From Bacteroidota bacterium (lineage in GTDB: Bacteria; Bacteroidota; Bacteroidia; J057; JADKCL01), in contig JADKCL010000004.1 of NCBI GenBank assembly GCA_016718825.1, forward strand, positions 186,001 to 250,000: DNA of 64,000 nucleotides. The letters run 5' to 3'. The notes below the pieces were generated by a model. That model was not told the DNA's origin. It did no database searches and saw only the letters and a program-made list of their open reading frames with translations. Positions 53,184 through 62,412 of this stretch are shown in pieces; positions within the stretch are counted from its first letter, which is position 1; each line of letters starts with the position of its first letter. Position numbers and translations under genes: made by a program.

Positions 53184-54589
53184 TGATTCGGAATTTTCTG
53201 CATCAAATTAAGCAATTCGGGACATTCGAAAAAACAGGAATCTACCAATGCCGAAAGTCCGGGATAGATCGTCATGCCGCCTTCCGAAGAAGATTCCGGG
53301 CAATTCCTTTTCAAATAGCGCACCGCAGCCTCGAAATTCCATTCGTCAATGCGGTTGTTGGGATCGTGTTGACAGAGATGCGCCTCCCGCCACGCGATGG
53401 CCAGCGGATCCTTTGCCCAAGCCTTTCCCGGCCAAAGCATGTGCACCACTCCGCCTTTGAACGCCTTTTGGGCATCGTAGCGCGCAAGCCCTCCGACATT
53501 CGGAGCCAGAATCGTGGCCGCTGCATACATCACAATCGGCAAAACCCATGCTGCAGGAAACAACCAACCCAACATTCGCGGCCTTTTCATCGCCTGATTC
53601 GCAGCAAAAAACACCAAGGGCAAGACCAATACGATGTAGAAACAGAGGTAAAAAACATGATTGTCATTCACCGAATACTTGACCGCAAACGCAAGGTAGG
53701 GCAAGGCGAGCACCAACAGCCAAATCATCAGCCGACGATTTACCTTCCACAATTGCCACCAACCCAAGCCAATCGGCACCAACAAAAGCTGAAAATTGTA
53801 AACCAGCATCGCCGTTCCCAACACCAGCCCATTTATCATCACAAGCAAATCCACCCCGAGCAACTCGTCCTGAAATTTGGATTCGAAGAATACTGCCCGC
53901 AAGGAATGCTGGTGCGTGAGCGCCGGCAGAATAAACAAAATGCTCATCAATGCCATCCAAGGCAACATTCCCAAGATCTTTTGGGCAATTCGAAGGTCAT
54001 TTCGCCACCAGAGGTAGGCCAGAAAAAAGGGGATGGACAAGATGTGCTGAATGTGCGTGAGCAAACCGAGGCCCAATAACAAACTCAACAGCAAGTAGTT
54101 CCGTCGTTGATGGGATAAAATGTCTTTGAGGGCGGCGAATGCGAATCCAGAAAAAAGCAGGTTGTTGAAGGCATACACCTCGATGATTTCCGACTGTTGC
54201 CAGAAAGTGAAACTGATGCCCAACACGACAACCGGCAACAGGGCCAAGCCTGGACTTGGAGCCAACAATCGCCCGATTCGGTAAACGAAAAACAGCGTCC
54301 CCAGAGCGCAGGAGATTGAAAAAAGCGTGAGCACCACAACATGCGGCATGAAAAAGAAAACCTTCAGCAACACATGCTGCAAGTTGTTGTATAGAAAATG
54401 GCTGGTGGCGTTGGTCGCAAAATCAAAACCATGCGCAGCTGAATCCAGGAAGGTCAGGCCATCGTTGAATCCGACAAAAGGACTGCGGTTGATCAGGTAA
54501 ATCACCGCAAATCCACCGAAAACAAGCCAAGGAAACCATTTTTGGTTCCAATAGCGCGGTGTTGATTCGGGGATTGTGCTTTGTGCCAT
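53180..54589 (-). CDS. DUF2723-like polytopic membrane protein
   Basis: A 469-residue protein with about ten hydrophobic segments in residues 20-370 and a soluble C-terminal part. The first loop has NRSPFVGFNDGLTFLDSAAHG and then SFTFWQQSEIIEVYAFNNL. That WxQSExxEVYxxN element is typical of DUF2723 proteins, a PMT/GT-C-like family. The C-terminal part is small and Cys-containing (LCQHDPNNRIDEWNFEA). A glycosyltransferase role is possible but not established. It is followed by the coupled small lipoprotein. A TATCTTTG box lies 24 nt upstream of the ATG. Confidence 0.77.
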   Translation of the reverse strand: MAQSTIPESTPRYWNQKWFPWLVFGGFAVIYLINRSPFVGFNDGLTFLDSAAHGFDFATNATSHFLYNNLQHVLLKVFFFMPHVVVLTLFSISCALGTLFFVYRIGRLLAPSPGLALLPVVVLGISFTFWQQSEIIEVYAFNNLLFSGFAFAALKDILSHQRRNYLLLSLLLGLGLLTHIQHILSIPFFLAYLWWRNDLRIAQKILGMLPWMALMSILFILPALTHQHSLRAVFFESKFQDELLGVDLLVMINGLVLGTAMLVYNFQLLLVPIGLGWWQLWKVNRRLMIWLLVLALPYLAFAVKYSVNDNHVFYLCFYIVLVLPLVFFAANQAMKRPRMLGWLFPAAWVLPIVMYAAATILAPNVGGLARYDAQKAFKGGVVHMLWPGKAWAKDPLAIAWREAHLCQHDPNNRIDEWNFEAAVRYLKRNCPESSSEGGMTIYPGLSALVDSCFFECPELLNLMQKIPNQ

Positions 54590-54682
54590 GCGGATGAATT
54601 CGACCGAAAGGCAAAGATAAACTTAAATCAACATCCCCATTCCACGCCAAAATGCGTAATTTGCCCACTTCCCAATCAGGAA

Positions 54683-56089
54683 ATGCGTATGCAACCCATC
54701 AAATTTGGCACGGATGGCTGGAGAGCCATCATCGCGGAGAGTTTCACGATCGAGAACCTCACCCGTGTCACCGAAGGCATGGCGATTTGGCTCAATGCCA
54801 CCTATCCCAAGCCCAGCGTCATGGTCGGCTATGATTGCCGGTTCAATGGATCCTTGTTTTCCAACCAAGTCGCTCGCGTTTTGGCGAGCCATGGCATCCA
54901 GGTATTTGTCGCACAGCGTTTTGTGAGTACGCCGATGGTGTCGCTCGCGGTCGCCAAGCGTCAGGTCAGTGCGGGCATCGTCATCACCGCAAGCCACAAT
55001 CCGCCGGAGTACAACGGCTTCAAGATCAAAGGCGACTTCGGTGGGCCGGGCCTCCCGAGTACCGTCGCAGAAGTCGAAGCCCATATTCCCGATACGCCTT
55101 GCGACTATCCGTTGACGTTTTCCGAACTCGAAGAAAAAGGCCTGATCCAGCATTTCGATATGGAATCGCTGTATCTCAACCACATCCGGGAAAGTTTTGA
55201 CCTGGATTTGATCAACCAATCGGGTATCAAAATCGGCTATGACGCGATGTATGGCGCGGGCCAACGTGCTTTTCGCAAGCTGTTTCCCAAAGCGACCATG
55301 CTCCATGCCGACTACAATCCCTCCTTCATGGGAACGGCTCCGGAACCGATCGAGAAAAATCTCACCGAATTCCAGGCCTTGATTCGCTCAGCCGGATTGG
55401 ACTACGGATTGGCGACCGATGGCGATGCCGACCGCATTGGCTTGTTTGACGAAAACGGCACATTCGTCGACAGTCACCACATCATTCTGCTGCTCATCCA
55501 CTACCTGCACAAAGTCAAAGGGCTGACGGGCAAGGTGGTCTATACCTTCTCTGTGACGCCCAAGGTCGACAAAATGGCCCGCCTCTACGGATTACCCGTC
55601 GATTGCACCAAGGTCGGCTTCAAGTACATCTGCGAGATCATGCTCAACGAAAATGTACTCGTCGGCGGCGAAGAATCCGGCGGAATTGCCATTGCAGGCC
55701 ACGTCCCTGAGCGCGACGGCATTTACATCGGCTTGACCATCCTCGAAATGATGGCAAGATCCGGCAAAAAACTCACCGAACTCGTTCAGGAAATCTACGA
55801 CATCGTCGGCGCCTTCAATTTCCAACGCCGCGACCTGCACCTGCCGGAAGCCGAAAAAAATGCGATCGTCGCAAAGCTGCAATCCAGCCCCTATACTGAA
55901 TTCGGCGATTACAAGGTCATCCGCACCCAAACATTGGACGGCTACAAGTTTGACTTTGCCGACGAGCAATGGGTGATGATTCGTCCCTCCGGCACTGAGC
56001 CCGTTTTGCGCATTTATGCCGAAAGTGCCACCCGCGCCGGTGCGGAAGCCATTTTGGATGCCGTGATCGCAGCCATTCGCAAAGGATGA
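54683..56089 (+). CDS. Phosphoglucomutase/phosphomannomutase family protein
   Basis: A 468-residue alpha-D-phosphohexomutase. KFGTDGWRAII opens the protein, GIVITASHNPPEYNGFK carries the active-site phosphoserine, TDGDADRIGLFDENG is the metal loop, GGEESGGIAI the sugar-binding loop and MIRPSGTEPVLRIY the phosphate-binding loop. It interconverts hexose 1- and 6-phosphates. The substrate (glucose, mannose or glucosamine) cannot be fixed by eye. The ATG at 54683 gives the conserved opening; the longer frame upstream runs antisense to the neighbour's promoter. Its stop overlaps the next gene (ATGA). Confidence 0.92.
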   Translation: MRMQPIKFGTDGWRAIIAESFTIENLTRVTEGMAIWLNATYPKPSVMVGYDCRFNGSLFSNQVARVLASHGIQVFVAQRFVSTPMVSLAVAKRQVSAGIVITASHNPPEYNGFKIKGDFGGPGLPSTVAEVEAHIPDTPCDYPLTFSELEEKGLIQHFDMESLYLNHIRESFDLDLINQSGIKIGYDAMYGAGQRAFRKLFPKATMLHADYNPSFMGTAPEPIEKNLTEFQALIRSAGLDYGLATDGDADRIGLFDENGTFVDSHHIILLLIHYLHKVKGLTGKVVYTFSVTPKVDKMARLYGLPVDCTKVGFKYICEIMLNENVLVGGEESGGIAIAGHVPERDGIYIGLTILEMMARSGKKLTELVQEIYDIVGAFNFQRRDLHLPEAEKNAIVAKLQSSPYTEFGDYKVIRTQTLDGYKFDFADEQWVMIRPSGTEPVLRIYAESATRAGAEAILDAVIAAIRKG

Positions 56090-57078
56090 ACAGTGGCCAC
56101 TTCCAAAGGAAAACCGTTGCAGGAATTCTCCTGACTGGGTGGATTTTGCTTCTTTTTTCTTCGAATGTGAAGGCCCAATCCGCTCTGCCTTACAATTGGC
56201 AACCGCGGAAAAACGAATTCCTCCGTGGGGATTCCTCGTTTTTTTTGCAGGATACCGTTCGGAACAAAAAGCGGGTTTTGGCGGTCACCGGCACAACTTT
56301 GGGTGGCTACGGCGTCGCCTATTTGGGAATGGCTTTGACTTGGTATCAAGACTATCCGCTGACCAAGTTTCACTTCTTTGACGACAACCACGAATGGGCG
56401 CAGGTCGACAAAATCGGACATACGATGGGCGGCTACCAAGGTGCCCGCGGCATGATCGGCCTCTTCAAATGGAGTGGCCTTCCCCGCAAAAAAGCTGCGC
56501 TCTATGGCGGCTTGATCGGCGGATTGGCGATGGTGCCGGTGGAATTACTGGATGGATTTGCTGAAAAATGGGGCGCCTCTTGGGGCGACATTGTGGCCGA
56601 CATCAGTGGGGGCGCATTGGCTTTCGGGAATGAAATGCTTTGGTCCGAGCAGCGGATTCAAGTCAAGGTTTCCTATCATCCAACTCCCTATTCCGATGTG
56701 CGGCCCGACCTCTTCGGGGACAAATACACCAGATATTTGAAGGATTATAACGGCCATACCGGTTGGCTCAGTTTCCGAGTGCATTCCTTCCTTCCCGATG
56801 GCAAATTCAAGCAAAAGTACCCCCGTTGGCTCAATTTGGCAGTCGGTTACGGGGCGAATGGACTTTTAGGAGGCTATGACAACGGCCTTACACCTGCCAT
56901 CCTTGAACGGGAATACCGTCAATATTACCTCAGCCCAGACATCGACCTCAGTGCGATCAAGACCCGCTCAGGTGCTTTGCGGCTGATTCTGGACATTCTG
57001 GATTGCATTCACCTGCCAAGTCCCGCCCTGGAATACAACAGCAAACATGGTTTGCGCTGGCATTGGTTGTATATGTAA
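56086..57078 (+). CDS. DUF2279 family protein
   Basis: A 330-residue protein with a signal peptide (GILLTGWILLLFSSNVKAQ). It matches DUF2279 (YfiM-like): AVTGTTLGGYGVAYLGMALTW, QVDKIGHTMGGYQGARG, GGLIGGLAMVPVELLDGFAEKWG and SWGDIVADISGGALAFG. The repeated conserved DK/GH, VELLDGF and GDIxAD segments form helices near the membrane. The function is unknown; proteins of this family are common in Bacteroidota. It overlaps the mutase gene by 4 bp. Confidence 0.85.
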   Translation: MNSGHFQRKTVAGILLTGWILLLFSSNVKAQSALPYNWQPRKNEFLRGDSSFFLQDTVRNKKRVLAVTGTTLGGYGVAYLGMALTWYQDYPLTKFHFFDDNHEWAQVDKIGHTMGGYQGARGMIGLFKWSGLPRKKAALYGGLIGGLAMVPVELLDGFAEKWGASWGDIVADISGGALAFGNEMLWSEQRIQVKVSYHPTPYSDVRPDLFGDKYTRYLKDYNGHTGWLSFRVHSFLPDGKFKQKYPRWLNLAVGYGANGLLGGYDNGLTPAILEREYRQYYLSPDIDLSAIKTRSGALRLILDILDCIHLPSPALEYNSKHGLRWHWLYM

Positions 57079-57220
57079 TTGAGAATGGAGAATTGAACCT
57101 TCAATATGGTTTACTTGTTGGGTTCTCAATATTCGGTTTAGGGTTCTTGGGGCCATGATTTGAATGGATTTCGAAATCTGAACCCGATCTGCAGGAGGGC
57201 TGTTGGATTAAGCCACGAAT

Positions 57221-57649
57221 CTACATCCCCTCAATCCCCAAGATCTCGGAAAGCAGCCGCACGAGCCGCGGACGACCCGCCTTGCCCTCTATTTCGCATT
57301 CCCAGAGGATGATCACGTTCCAGCCCAATGACTGGAGCTTGTCTATGGTTGCTGCATCACGCGTTTGATTGGCTGTGATTTTGGCTTCCCAAAATGCACG
57401 ACGAGTGGCGGGAAGTTTGAATTGTTTGCAATTTGCATGCCCGTGCCAGAAGCAACCATGCACAAAAATCACCGTTTTGTACCGACTGAGGACGATATCC
57501 GGCTTGCCAGGAAGTTGCTTTCCGTGCAACCGGTAACGGAATCCGCTTGCCCAAAGAAAGTGACGGACAAGCAGTTCCGGCCGCGTATTCTTGCTCGGAA
57601 TCCGCGCCATCATCTCGCTACGCGTCAGAACTTTGCGTTGATGGGTCAT
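57221..57649 (-). CDS. vsr: Very short patch repair endonuclease (Vsr)
   Basis: A 142-residue endonuclease: LTRSEMMARIPSKNTRPELLVR, GKQLPGKPDIVLSRYKTVIFVHGCFWHGH and NQTRDAATIDKLQSLGWNVII are the family signature, with catalytic Asp in GKPDIVL and zinc Cys/His in GCFWHGHANC. Vsr nicks next to T:G mismatches that arise when 5-methylcytosine is deaminated, usually alongside a Dcm-type methyltransferase. No methyltransferase is in this window. The ATG at 57649 follows two codons of an in-frame TTG start. Confidence 0.9.
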   Translation of the reverse strand: MTHQRKVLTRSEMMARIPSKNTRPELLVRHFLWASGFRYRLHGKQLPGKPDIVLSRYKTVIFVHGCFWHGHANCKQFKLPATRRAFWEAKITANQTRDAATIDKLQSLGWNVIILWECEIEGKAGRPRLVRLLSEILGIEGM

Positions 57650-57707
57650 CGGCAAATATGCTGAAAGCTGCGTCAGGAGAAAGATACGGTCAAAAGCCCT
57701 CTCCCAC

Positions 57708-59798
57708 TCAGTACTGCAACAGCCAGTCCAATTGCTTGGCCACTTTGTCCGCGTTCGGCAGCATCAGGCCTTCCAATGTCGAATTGAGCGGAATGGCAGG
57801 CAATACCTCGGCACCGACAGCTCTGACTGGAGCGTCCAGCACCTCAAACAATTCTTCAGAAATCCGTCCGGCGAGGCTTTGGGCGAATGAATTTTCGATG
57901 CATTCCTCGGTCAAAACCAAGGCTTTTCCGTGCAGTTTCACCCTTTCGCAAATCATTTCCCAGTCGTAAGGTTGCAAACTCCGCAAATCGAGCACCTCGA
58001 CGCGACCGGGGAAATTGGCCTTGGCCGCATTTTTTGCCCAGTGGACGCCCATGCCATAAGTGATCACAACGCAGGATTCGCCGTTTTCGATGGCATCGGC
58101 ATCCGCTGCCAAATACGTACGCGCCTTTCCGATCGGGACGATGTAGTCATCATCCGGTTCGATGCAACGCGCATCCTTTGAACCCGGAACCTTGCCCCAA
58201 TACAACCCCTTGTGCTCAAACATCACCACGGGATTCGGATCCAAAAACGCAGCTTTGAACAGACCTTTCATGTCGGCAGCATTGCTCGGATAAACGACTT
58301 TGATGCCTTTGATCGTCACAATCGCCGATTCGACGCTGCTGCTGTGAAACGGTCCGCCGCTGCCATAGGCGCCAATCGGCACCCGCAACAACATTTGAAC
58401 CGGCCATTTTCCATTGCTCAGGTAGCAAGAACGGCTGACCTCGGCATACAATTGGTTCACACCGGGCCAGATATAGTCGGCAAATTGGACTTCGACGACG
58501 GGTTTCAGTCCCACGGCGCTCATGCCGACGGTCGAACCCACGATATAAGCTTCCTGAATGGGGGTATTGAAAACGCGGGAATCGCCATATTTTTTGGCCA
58601 AAGTCGCTGCCTCGCGGAACACGCCACCCAATTCGCCGCCGACGTCTTGCCCGTAAAGCAGGGCCTCGGGGAATTGCGCCAACATTTGGTCCATCGCATG
58701 CAATGCCGCGTCGACCATCGGAATCTCGGCAGCACCAGCAGGTTCGCGCACGCCCAACTCCTCGGTCACCGTTGTGGGCGCGAAGAAATGGGTTTTGAGG
58801 TCTTCAATTCCGGGTTCCGGTTCGAGCAGGGCACGCTGATAATCAGCGGCGACAAGTTTGCGGGCTTCATCTTCGATTTGCAGCAAATGCTCCTCGCCGA
58901 TGCCGATTTTGAGCAATTCGTTGCGGAGTTTGGGCCAAGGATCGTTTTTGGCATGGGCCTCCAAGTCTTCTTTGGGACGGTACCATTCCTTGCGAACCCC
59001 TGAAGTATGGTGATTGAGCAGCGGCACCTCTGCATGCACCAAAAATGGGCGGCGCTCGCGGCGAATCGTATCCAAAACCCGTTGCAGGGTGTCGTAACTC
59101 TCAATAAAATCGCTGCCGTCGATGCTGATGGCCTCGAGTCCTTTGAAGCCTTGGGCGAATTCGAAGGCATTTTGCGACCGCGTCTCCCGCGCATGCGCCG
59201 AAATGTCCCATTGATTGTCCTGTACAAGGTAAAGGATCGGCAAGGAATTCAGGACGGCCTCTTGCAGGGCTTCCGAAATTTCGCCTTCGGTCATCGCCGC
59301 GTCGCCCAACGAACAGACGGCCACCGGAGGAAGGTTGTCAAAATCCAGGATGTTCCAATCGGCCAATCCGGTTTTTTCCATGTACTTGAAGCCATGGGCG
59401 ACGCCGGTCATCGGAATGGCCTGCATGCCGGTTGCCGAAGATTGGTGTGGAATCTTGGGTTTGTCGGCATCGCGCAAACTCGGGTGGCCATAGTACGTGC
59501 GGCCGCCGGAGAAGGGGTCGGTCTTGCGGGCCAAAAGCTGCAACATGCAGTCATAGGGCGTCATGCCGATGCCCAGCAAAATCGAATCGTCCCTATAATA
59601 AGGTGCCACAAAGTCCTGCGGCAACAATTGCATGGCCAAGGCGAGTTGAACCGCTTCGTGCCCGCGCGAGGTCGCATGGACGTACTTGGCCGTGACCTCC
59701 TTGTTGGCTTCGTACAGCAGGGTCATTTCCTTGGCCGTACACATCAGGCGGTAGGCGTCGATCAATACATCCAGCGAAATTCTAACTTTGGTAAGCAT
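57708..59798 (-). CDS. Fused E1 alpha-beta 2-oxoacid dehydrogenase
   Basis: A 696-residue fusion. The alpha-like part (about 1-340) has RDDSILLGIGMTPYDCMLQLLARKTDPFSGGRTYYGH and the thiamine diphosphate motif GDAAMTEGEISEALQEAVLN then QDNQWDIS. The beta-like part (about 360-696) has YGQDVGGELGGVFREAATL and VQMLLRVPIGAYGSGGPFHSS. E1 decarboxylates a 2-oxo acid and passes the acyl group to E2. Bacteroidota often fuse alpha and beta for branched-chain or pyruvate-type complexes, and the substrate here is undecided. No E2 or E3 gene is adjacent. A plus-strand unknown gene lies divergently upstream. Confidence 0.9.
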   Translation of the reverse strand: MLTKVRISLDVLIDAYRLMCTAKEMTLLYEANKEVTAKYVHATSRGHEAVQLALAMQLLPQDFVAPYYRDDSILLGIGMTPYDCMLQLLARKTDPFSGGRTYYGHPSLRDADKPKIPHQSSATGMQAIPMTGVAHGFKYMEKTGLADWNILDFDNLPPVAVCSLGDAAMTEGEISEALQEAVLNSLPILYLVQDNQWDISAHARETRSQNAFEFAQGFKGLEAISIDGSDFIESYDTLQRVLDTIRRERRPFLVHAEVPLLNHHTSGVRKEWYRPKEDLEAHAKNDPWPKLRNELLKIGIGEEHLLQIEDEARKLVAADYQRALLEPEPGIEDLKTHFFAPTTVTEELGVREPAGAAEIPMVDAALHAMDQMLAQFPEALLYGQDVGGELGGVFREAATLAKKYGDSRVFNTPIQEAYIVGSTVGMSAVGLKPVVEVQFADYIWPGVNQLYAEVSRSCYLSNGKWPVQMLLRVPIGAYGSGGPFHSSSVESAIVTIKGIKVVYPSNAADMKGLFKAAFLDPNPVVMFEHKGLYWGKVPGSKDARCIEPDDDYIVPIGKARTYLAADADAIENGESCVVITYGMGVHWAKNAAKANFPGRVEVLDLRSLQPYDWEMICERVKLHGKALVLTEECIENSFAQSLAGRISEELFEVLDAPVRAVGAEVLPAIPLNSTLEGLMLPNADKVAKQLDWLLQY

Positions 59799-59936
59799 TC
59801 GGAGAATTCACGTTTCACAAAAGACCAAAGTTAGTCACGGAGGGGCAAACGGACAAAACAGACTTCGCGATCGTCAAGTCCTTGTTGCAAGCGCCCCATT
59901 GAACAAGGTCAATTCAAAAACTGACGATTGTCAGGT

Positions 59937-59964
59937 TTTGGGCACCATTCCTGCGATAGCTTTG
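59937..59964 (+). promoter_or_regulatory. Putative promoter of a small coiled-coil protein gene
   Basis: TTTG at 59937-59940 and TAGCTTTG at 59957-59964 fit the -33/-7 pattern with a slightly short 16-nt spacer. The start codon at 59989 is 24 nt downstream. Confidence 0.45.
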
Positions 59965-59988
59965 AATTCCACGAAAAAAGCGCAGAAA

Positions 59989-60351
59989 ATGTCCTCACTC
60001 AACGAATTGCACAAAGACCACAAAACTTGGCTCGGCGAATTGGATTTTTACCAAGACGAGATCAAATTCTTCCAACAGAAGCTGTTTACGGCCATTTTGG
60101 ACAACGATCATACGCCCATGACCGAGGAACATGTGCAGGAATACCGCGACCTGTTTTTCCTGACGCTCCAACGCATCGACGATCAACGGCATTTGATTTT
60201 GCGCCACGAACTCATGATCAAACGCGAAGGCCGGGAATCCTTTGATCCCAATCACGACCACGATCACCTCCGCGAACAGATGGCACACCTCGAAACTTCG
60301 CTGATGGATTTGCGCAAGCGCTTCAAGGCGTTTGCAAGCCACCATATTTGA
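59989..60351 (+). CDS. Small helical coiled-coil protein of unknown function
   Basis: A 120-residue soluble protein, nearly all helical: LHKDHKTWLGELDFYQDEIKFF, VQEYRDLFFLTLQRIDDQRHL and HLREQMAHLETSLMDLRKRFKAF suggest a coiled coil. A DPNHDHDH stretch near residue 90 is His/Asp-rich and could bind metal. There is no signal peptide. I chose the ATG at 59989 because of the promoter at 59937-59964. The function is unknown. Confidence 0.68.
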   Translation: MSSLNELHKDHKTWLGELDFYQDEIKFFQQKLFTAILDNDHTPMTEEHVQEYRDLFFLTLQRIDDQRHLILRHELMIKREGRESFDPNHDHDHLREQMAHLETSLMDLRKRFKAFASHHI

Positions 60352-60533
60352 GTTGGAGGACAATGCGAAGAGGGCGCTACCCAAATGCGGTGTGTGCGCC
60401 CTTTTCGCTCATGGATGGTGCAAGTTTAGCGAAGGTGGCGCTTACACCTTGTGCTGGAAGCGCCACCTTCGCGGACCAAACTAGCGCCACCTTCGCAGGG
60501 CAATTCTGCTGAGATTTTCCTTAATTTCAGGGC
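60352..60533. repeat. Intergenic hairpin repeat with GCGCCACCTTCGC units
   Basis: This gene-free stretch contains GCGAAGGTGGCGCTT (60429-60443) and its exact 15-bp inverse AAGCGCCACCTTCGC (60458-60472). A third unit, AGCGCCACCTTCGC (60483-60496), lies in direct orientation after it. It resembles a REP-type element. No U-run follows the hairpin, so termination is uncertain. Confidence 0.7.
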
Positions 60534-62351
60534 ATGAAAATGTTCCTGATGCGAATTGCTTGCTGCGCGCTGCTGCTGTTGCCCGCAGCCTTGATGGGTC
60601 AATCCTACAATTACACCCTTAGTTGGACGCATGCTGCCTCGCATTTGTATGAGGTCAGTTTGAAGACGGCTCCGGCGCCCGAGGGCTTTTCCGATTTTCA
60701 GATTCCGGCGTGGCGCCCTGGACGCTATTATATACAGGACTACGCAGCAGGTGTTTCGGCCTTCCAAGCCTTTGATGCCAACGGCGCAAAACTCAGCTTT
60801 TCAAAGGTCGATGCCAATACTTGGCGCGTACCGACCCCGGCAGCCGGCGGCGAAATCGAGGTTCGCTATCAATTCTACGCCAATACGATGGATGCCGGTT
60901 CCAGCGTACTGAACAAAGCCCAAGCCTACTTCAATCCGGTCAATTTTTTCATGCACCTGCGCAACGACTACGCGCGCCCTTGCACGCTCACGGTCGCCTC
61001 GATGCCCAAGGACTGGAAATCCGCCACAGCGATGACCAAGCTTGCGGGCACCCACAATGTCTTCGTTGCGCCTGATTACCATGAATTTGTGGATTGCCCG
61101 ACTATTCTTTCCCCTTCCCTCAAAACCCTGCAACGCCGCATCGGCGACACCGAATTCTACTTCCATTTCCAAGGTGAATTCGCAGGGGGAAAGGAAACCG
61201 AAGACGCATTTCTCGGCAATATCCAGAAGGTCATCGCAGAGGAAAAGGCCATTTTCGGCGAATTCCCCATGACCGAATACCATTTTATCTACCAATTGCT
61301 GCCCTACAACATGGGGCATGCGGTGGAGCATAAAAATTCTTCCTGTTTTGCCATGCCCAATACCGTGGCGCAATCTGCGGCTGCCATTGGGCGGCTCAAC
61401 AGCATTTCTGCCCACGAATTTTTTCACCTTTGGAATGTCAAACGTATCCGGCCGGCTGCGATGTGGCCTTATGACTATCAAAAGGAGAATTACACGACTT
61501 TGCAGTGGTTTACCGAGGGTGTGACCGACTATTACACCTCACTTTGCCTCGCCCGCGCAGGTTTGTACACGCGGGAGACCTATTTTTCGATTCTGGCACG
61601 TACCATTCAGGCTTTGGAATCGAATTATGCCAGCCAAATCATTTCCTCGGGGCAAAGCAGCTTCGATTCTTGGCTGGAAAGGTCGGATTACCACGCCCCG
61701 TATGCCCATATTTCCTACTACACCCTCGGAACCCGCGTCGGATTGTTGCTTGACCTGCAAATCCGGGCGAAATCTGCGGGAAAATTGAGCATGGACGACG
61801 TTTTCAAGAAGCTTTACGCCGAATATTTCAAACAAAACAAGGGTTTGGAGGAAGATGCCGTACAACGCGCCATTGAAAACCTGACCGGACAAAGCTGGAA
61901 AACCTTCTTTGACCAATATGTCAACGGCACGGTTCCGCTGAACTATGCCGACTATTTTGGTCCGATGGGGCTGGAATTGGAAGAAAAGCCACTGGCGAAT
62001 CAAACCTGGGAATTGTTGGGCATCGAAAAGTCGTCCAAACAATCCGAAGGATTGCTCCTCGAATCGGTGCGTCCGGGAACGGATGCCGCCATGTCGGGCC
62101 TCGGCGACGACATGCTGATCCTCAAGGTTAATGGCAAGGATTTCAAAGACTTTGACGCTGCCAAGTTTTTTGCCGAATTCAAAAAAGCCAAGGAACTTGA
62201 CCTCGAAGTGGCAAGCGAAGCGGGAATGGAAACTGTCAAAGTGACATGGACAGGCACTTGGGTGCCCAAAACCTATGCGCTTGCCGTGAGCAAATCCGCC
62301 AAACCTGAACAATCGGCCTTGCTGGAAGGCTGGCTGAAATCAAGGCAATAA
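60534..62351 (+). CDS. M61-family metallopeptidase with PDZ domain
   Basis: A 605-residue secreted protein. After a signal peptide (ACCALLLLPAALMGQ) the N-terminal beta domain (SYNYTLSWTHAASHLYEVSL, PAWRPGRYYIQDYA) is that of glycyl aminopeptidase-like M61 proteins. The zinc site is SAHEFFHLWNVKRIRP (HExxH at about 294-298) and FTEGVTDYYTS, the Glu ligand. A PDZ domain (about 490-580) contains LLLESVRPGTDAAMSGLGDDM. It cleaves or trims peptides outside the cytoplasm. Two starts (60534 or 60540) differ by two residues. The bidirectional terminator at 62351 follows. Confidence 0.92.
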   Translation: MKMFLMRIACCALLLLPAALMGQSYNYTLSWTHAASHLYEVSLKTAPAPEGFSDFQIPAWRPGRYYIQDYAAGVSAFQAFDANGAKLSFSKVDANTWRVPTPAAGGEIEVRYQFYANTMDAGSSVLNKAQAYFNPVNFFMHLRNDYARPCTLTVASMPKDWKSATAMTKLAGTHNVFVAPDYHEFVDCPTILSPSLKTLQRRIGDTEFYFHFQGEFAGGKETEDAFLGNIQKVIAEEKAIFGEFPMTEYHFIYQLLPYNMGHAVEHKNSSCFAMPNTVAQSAAAIGRLNSISAHEFFHLWNVKRIRPAAMWPYDYQKENYTTLQWFTEGVTDYYTSLCLARAGLYTRETYFSILARTIQALESNYASQIISSGQSSFDSWLERSDYHAPYAHISYYTLGTRVGLLLDLQIRAKSAGKLSMDDVFKKLYAEYFKQNKGLEEDAVQRAIENLTGQSWKTFFDQYVNGTVPLNYADYFGPMGLELEEKPLANQTWELLGIEKSSKQSEGLLLESVRPGTDAAMSGLGDDMLILKVNGKDFKDFDAAKFFAEFKKAKELDLEVASEAGMETVKVTWTGTWVPKTYALAVSKSAKPEQSALLEGWLKSRQ

Positions 62352-62400
62352 AAAAAGTTCGGGGATGGCACTCAAAACTGAATGCCATCCCCGAACTTTT
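62351..62400. terminator. Bidirectional terminator between peptidase and DUF1573 genes
   Basis: AAAAAAGTTCGGGGATGGCA and TGCCATCCCCGAACTTTT form an 18-bp stem with a 12-base loop, bounded by A- and T-runs. It separates the stop at 62351 from the convergent stop at 62413. Confidence 0.9.
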
Positions 62401-62412
62401 ATTTCAGATCAA

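Noticed and set aside
60426..60767. Minus-strand frame over the hairpin repeat and peptidase start
   Set aside because: It is antisense to the signal peptide of the M61 peptidase and its C-terminal part is a translation of the repeat.
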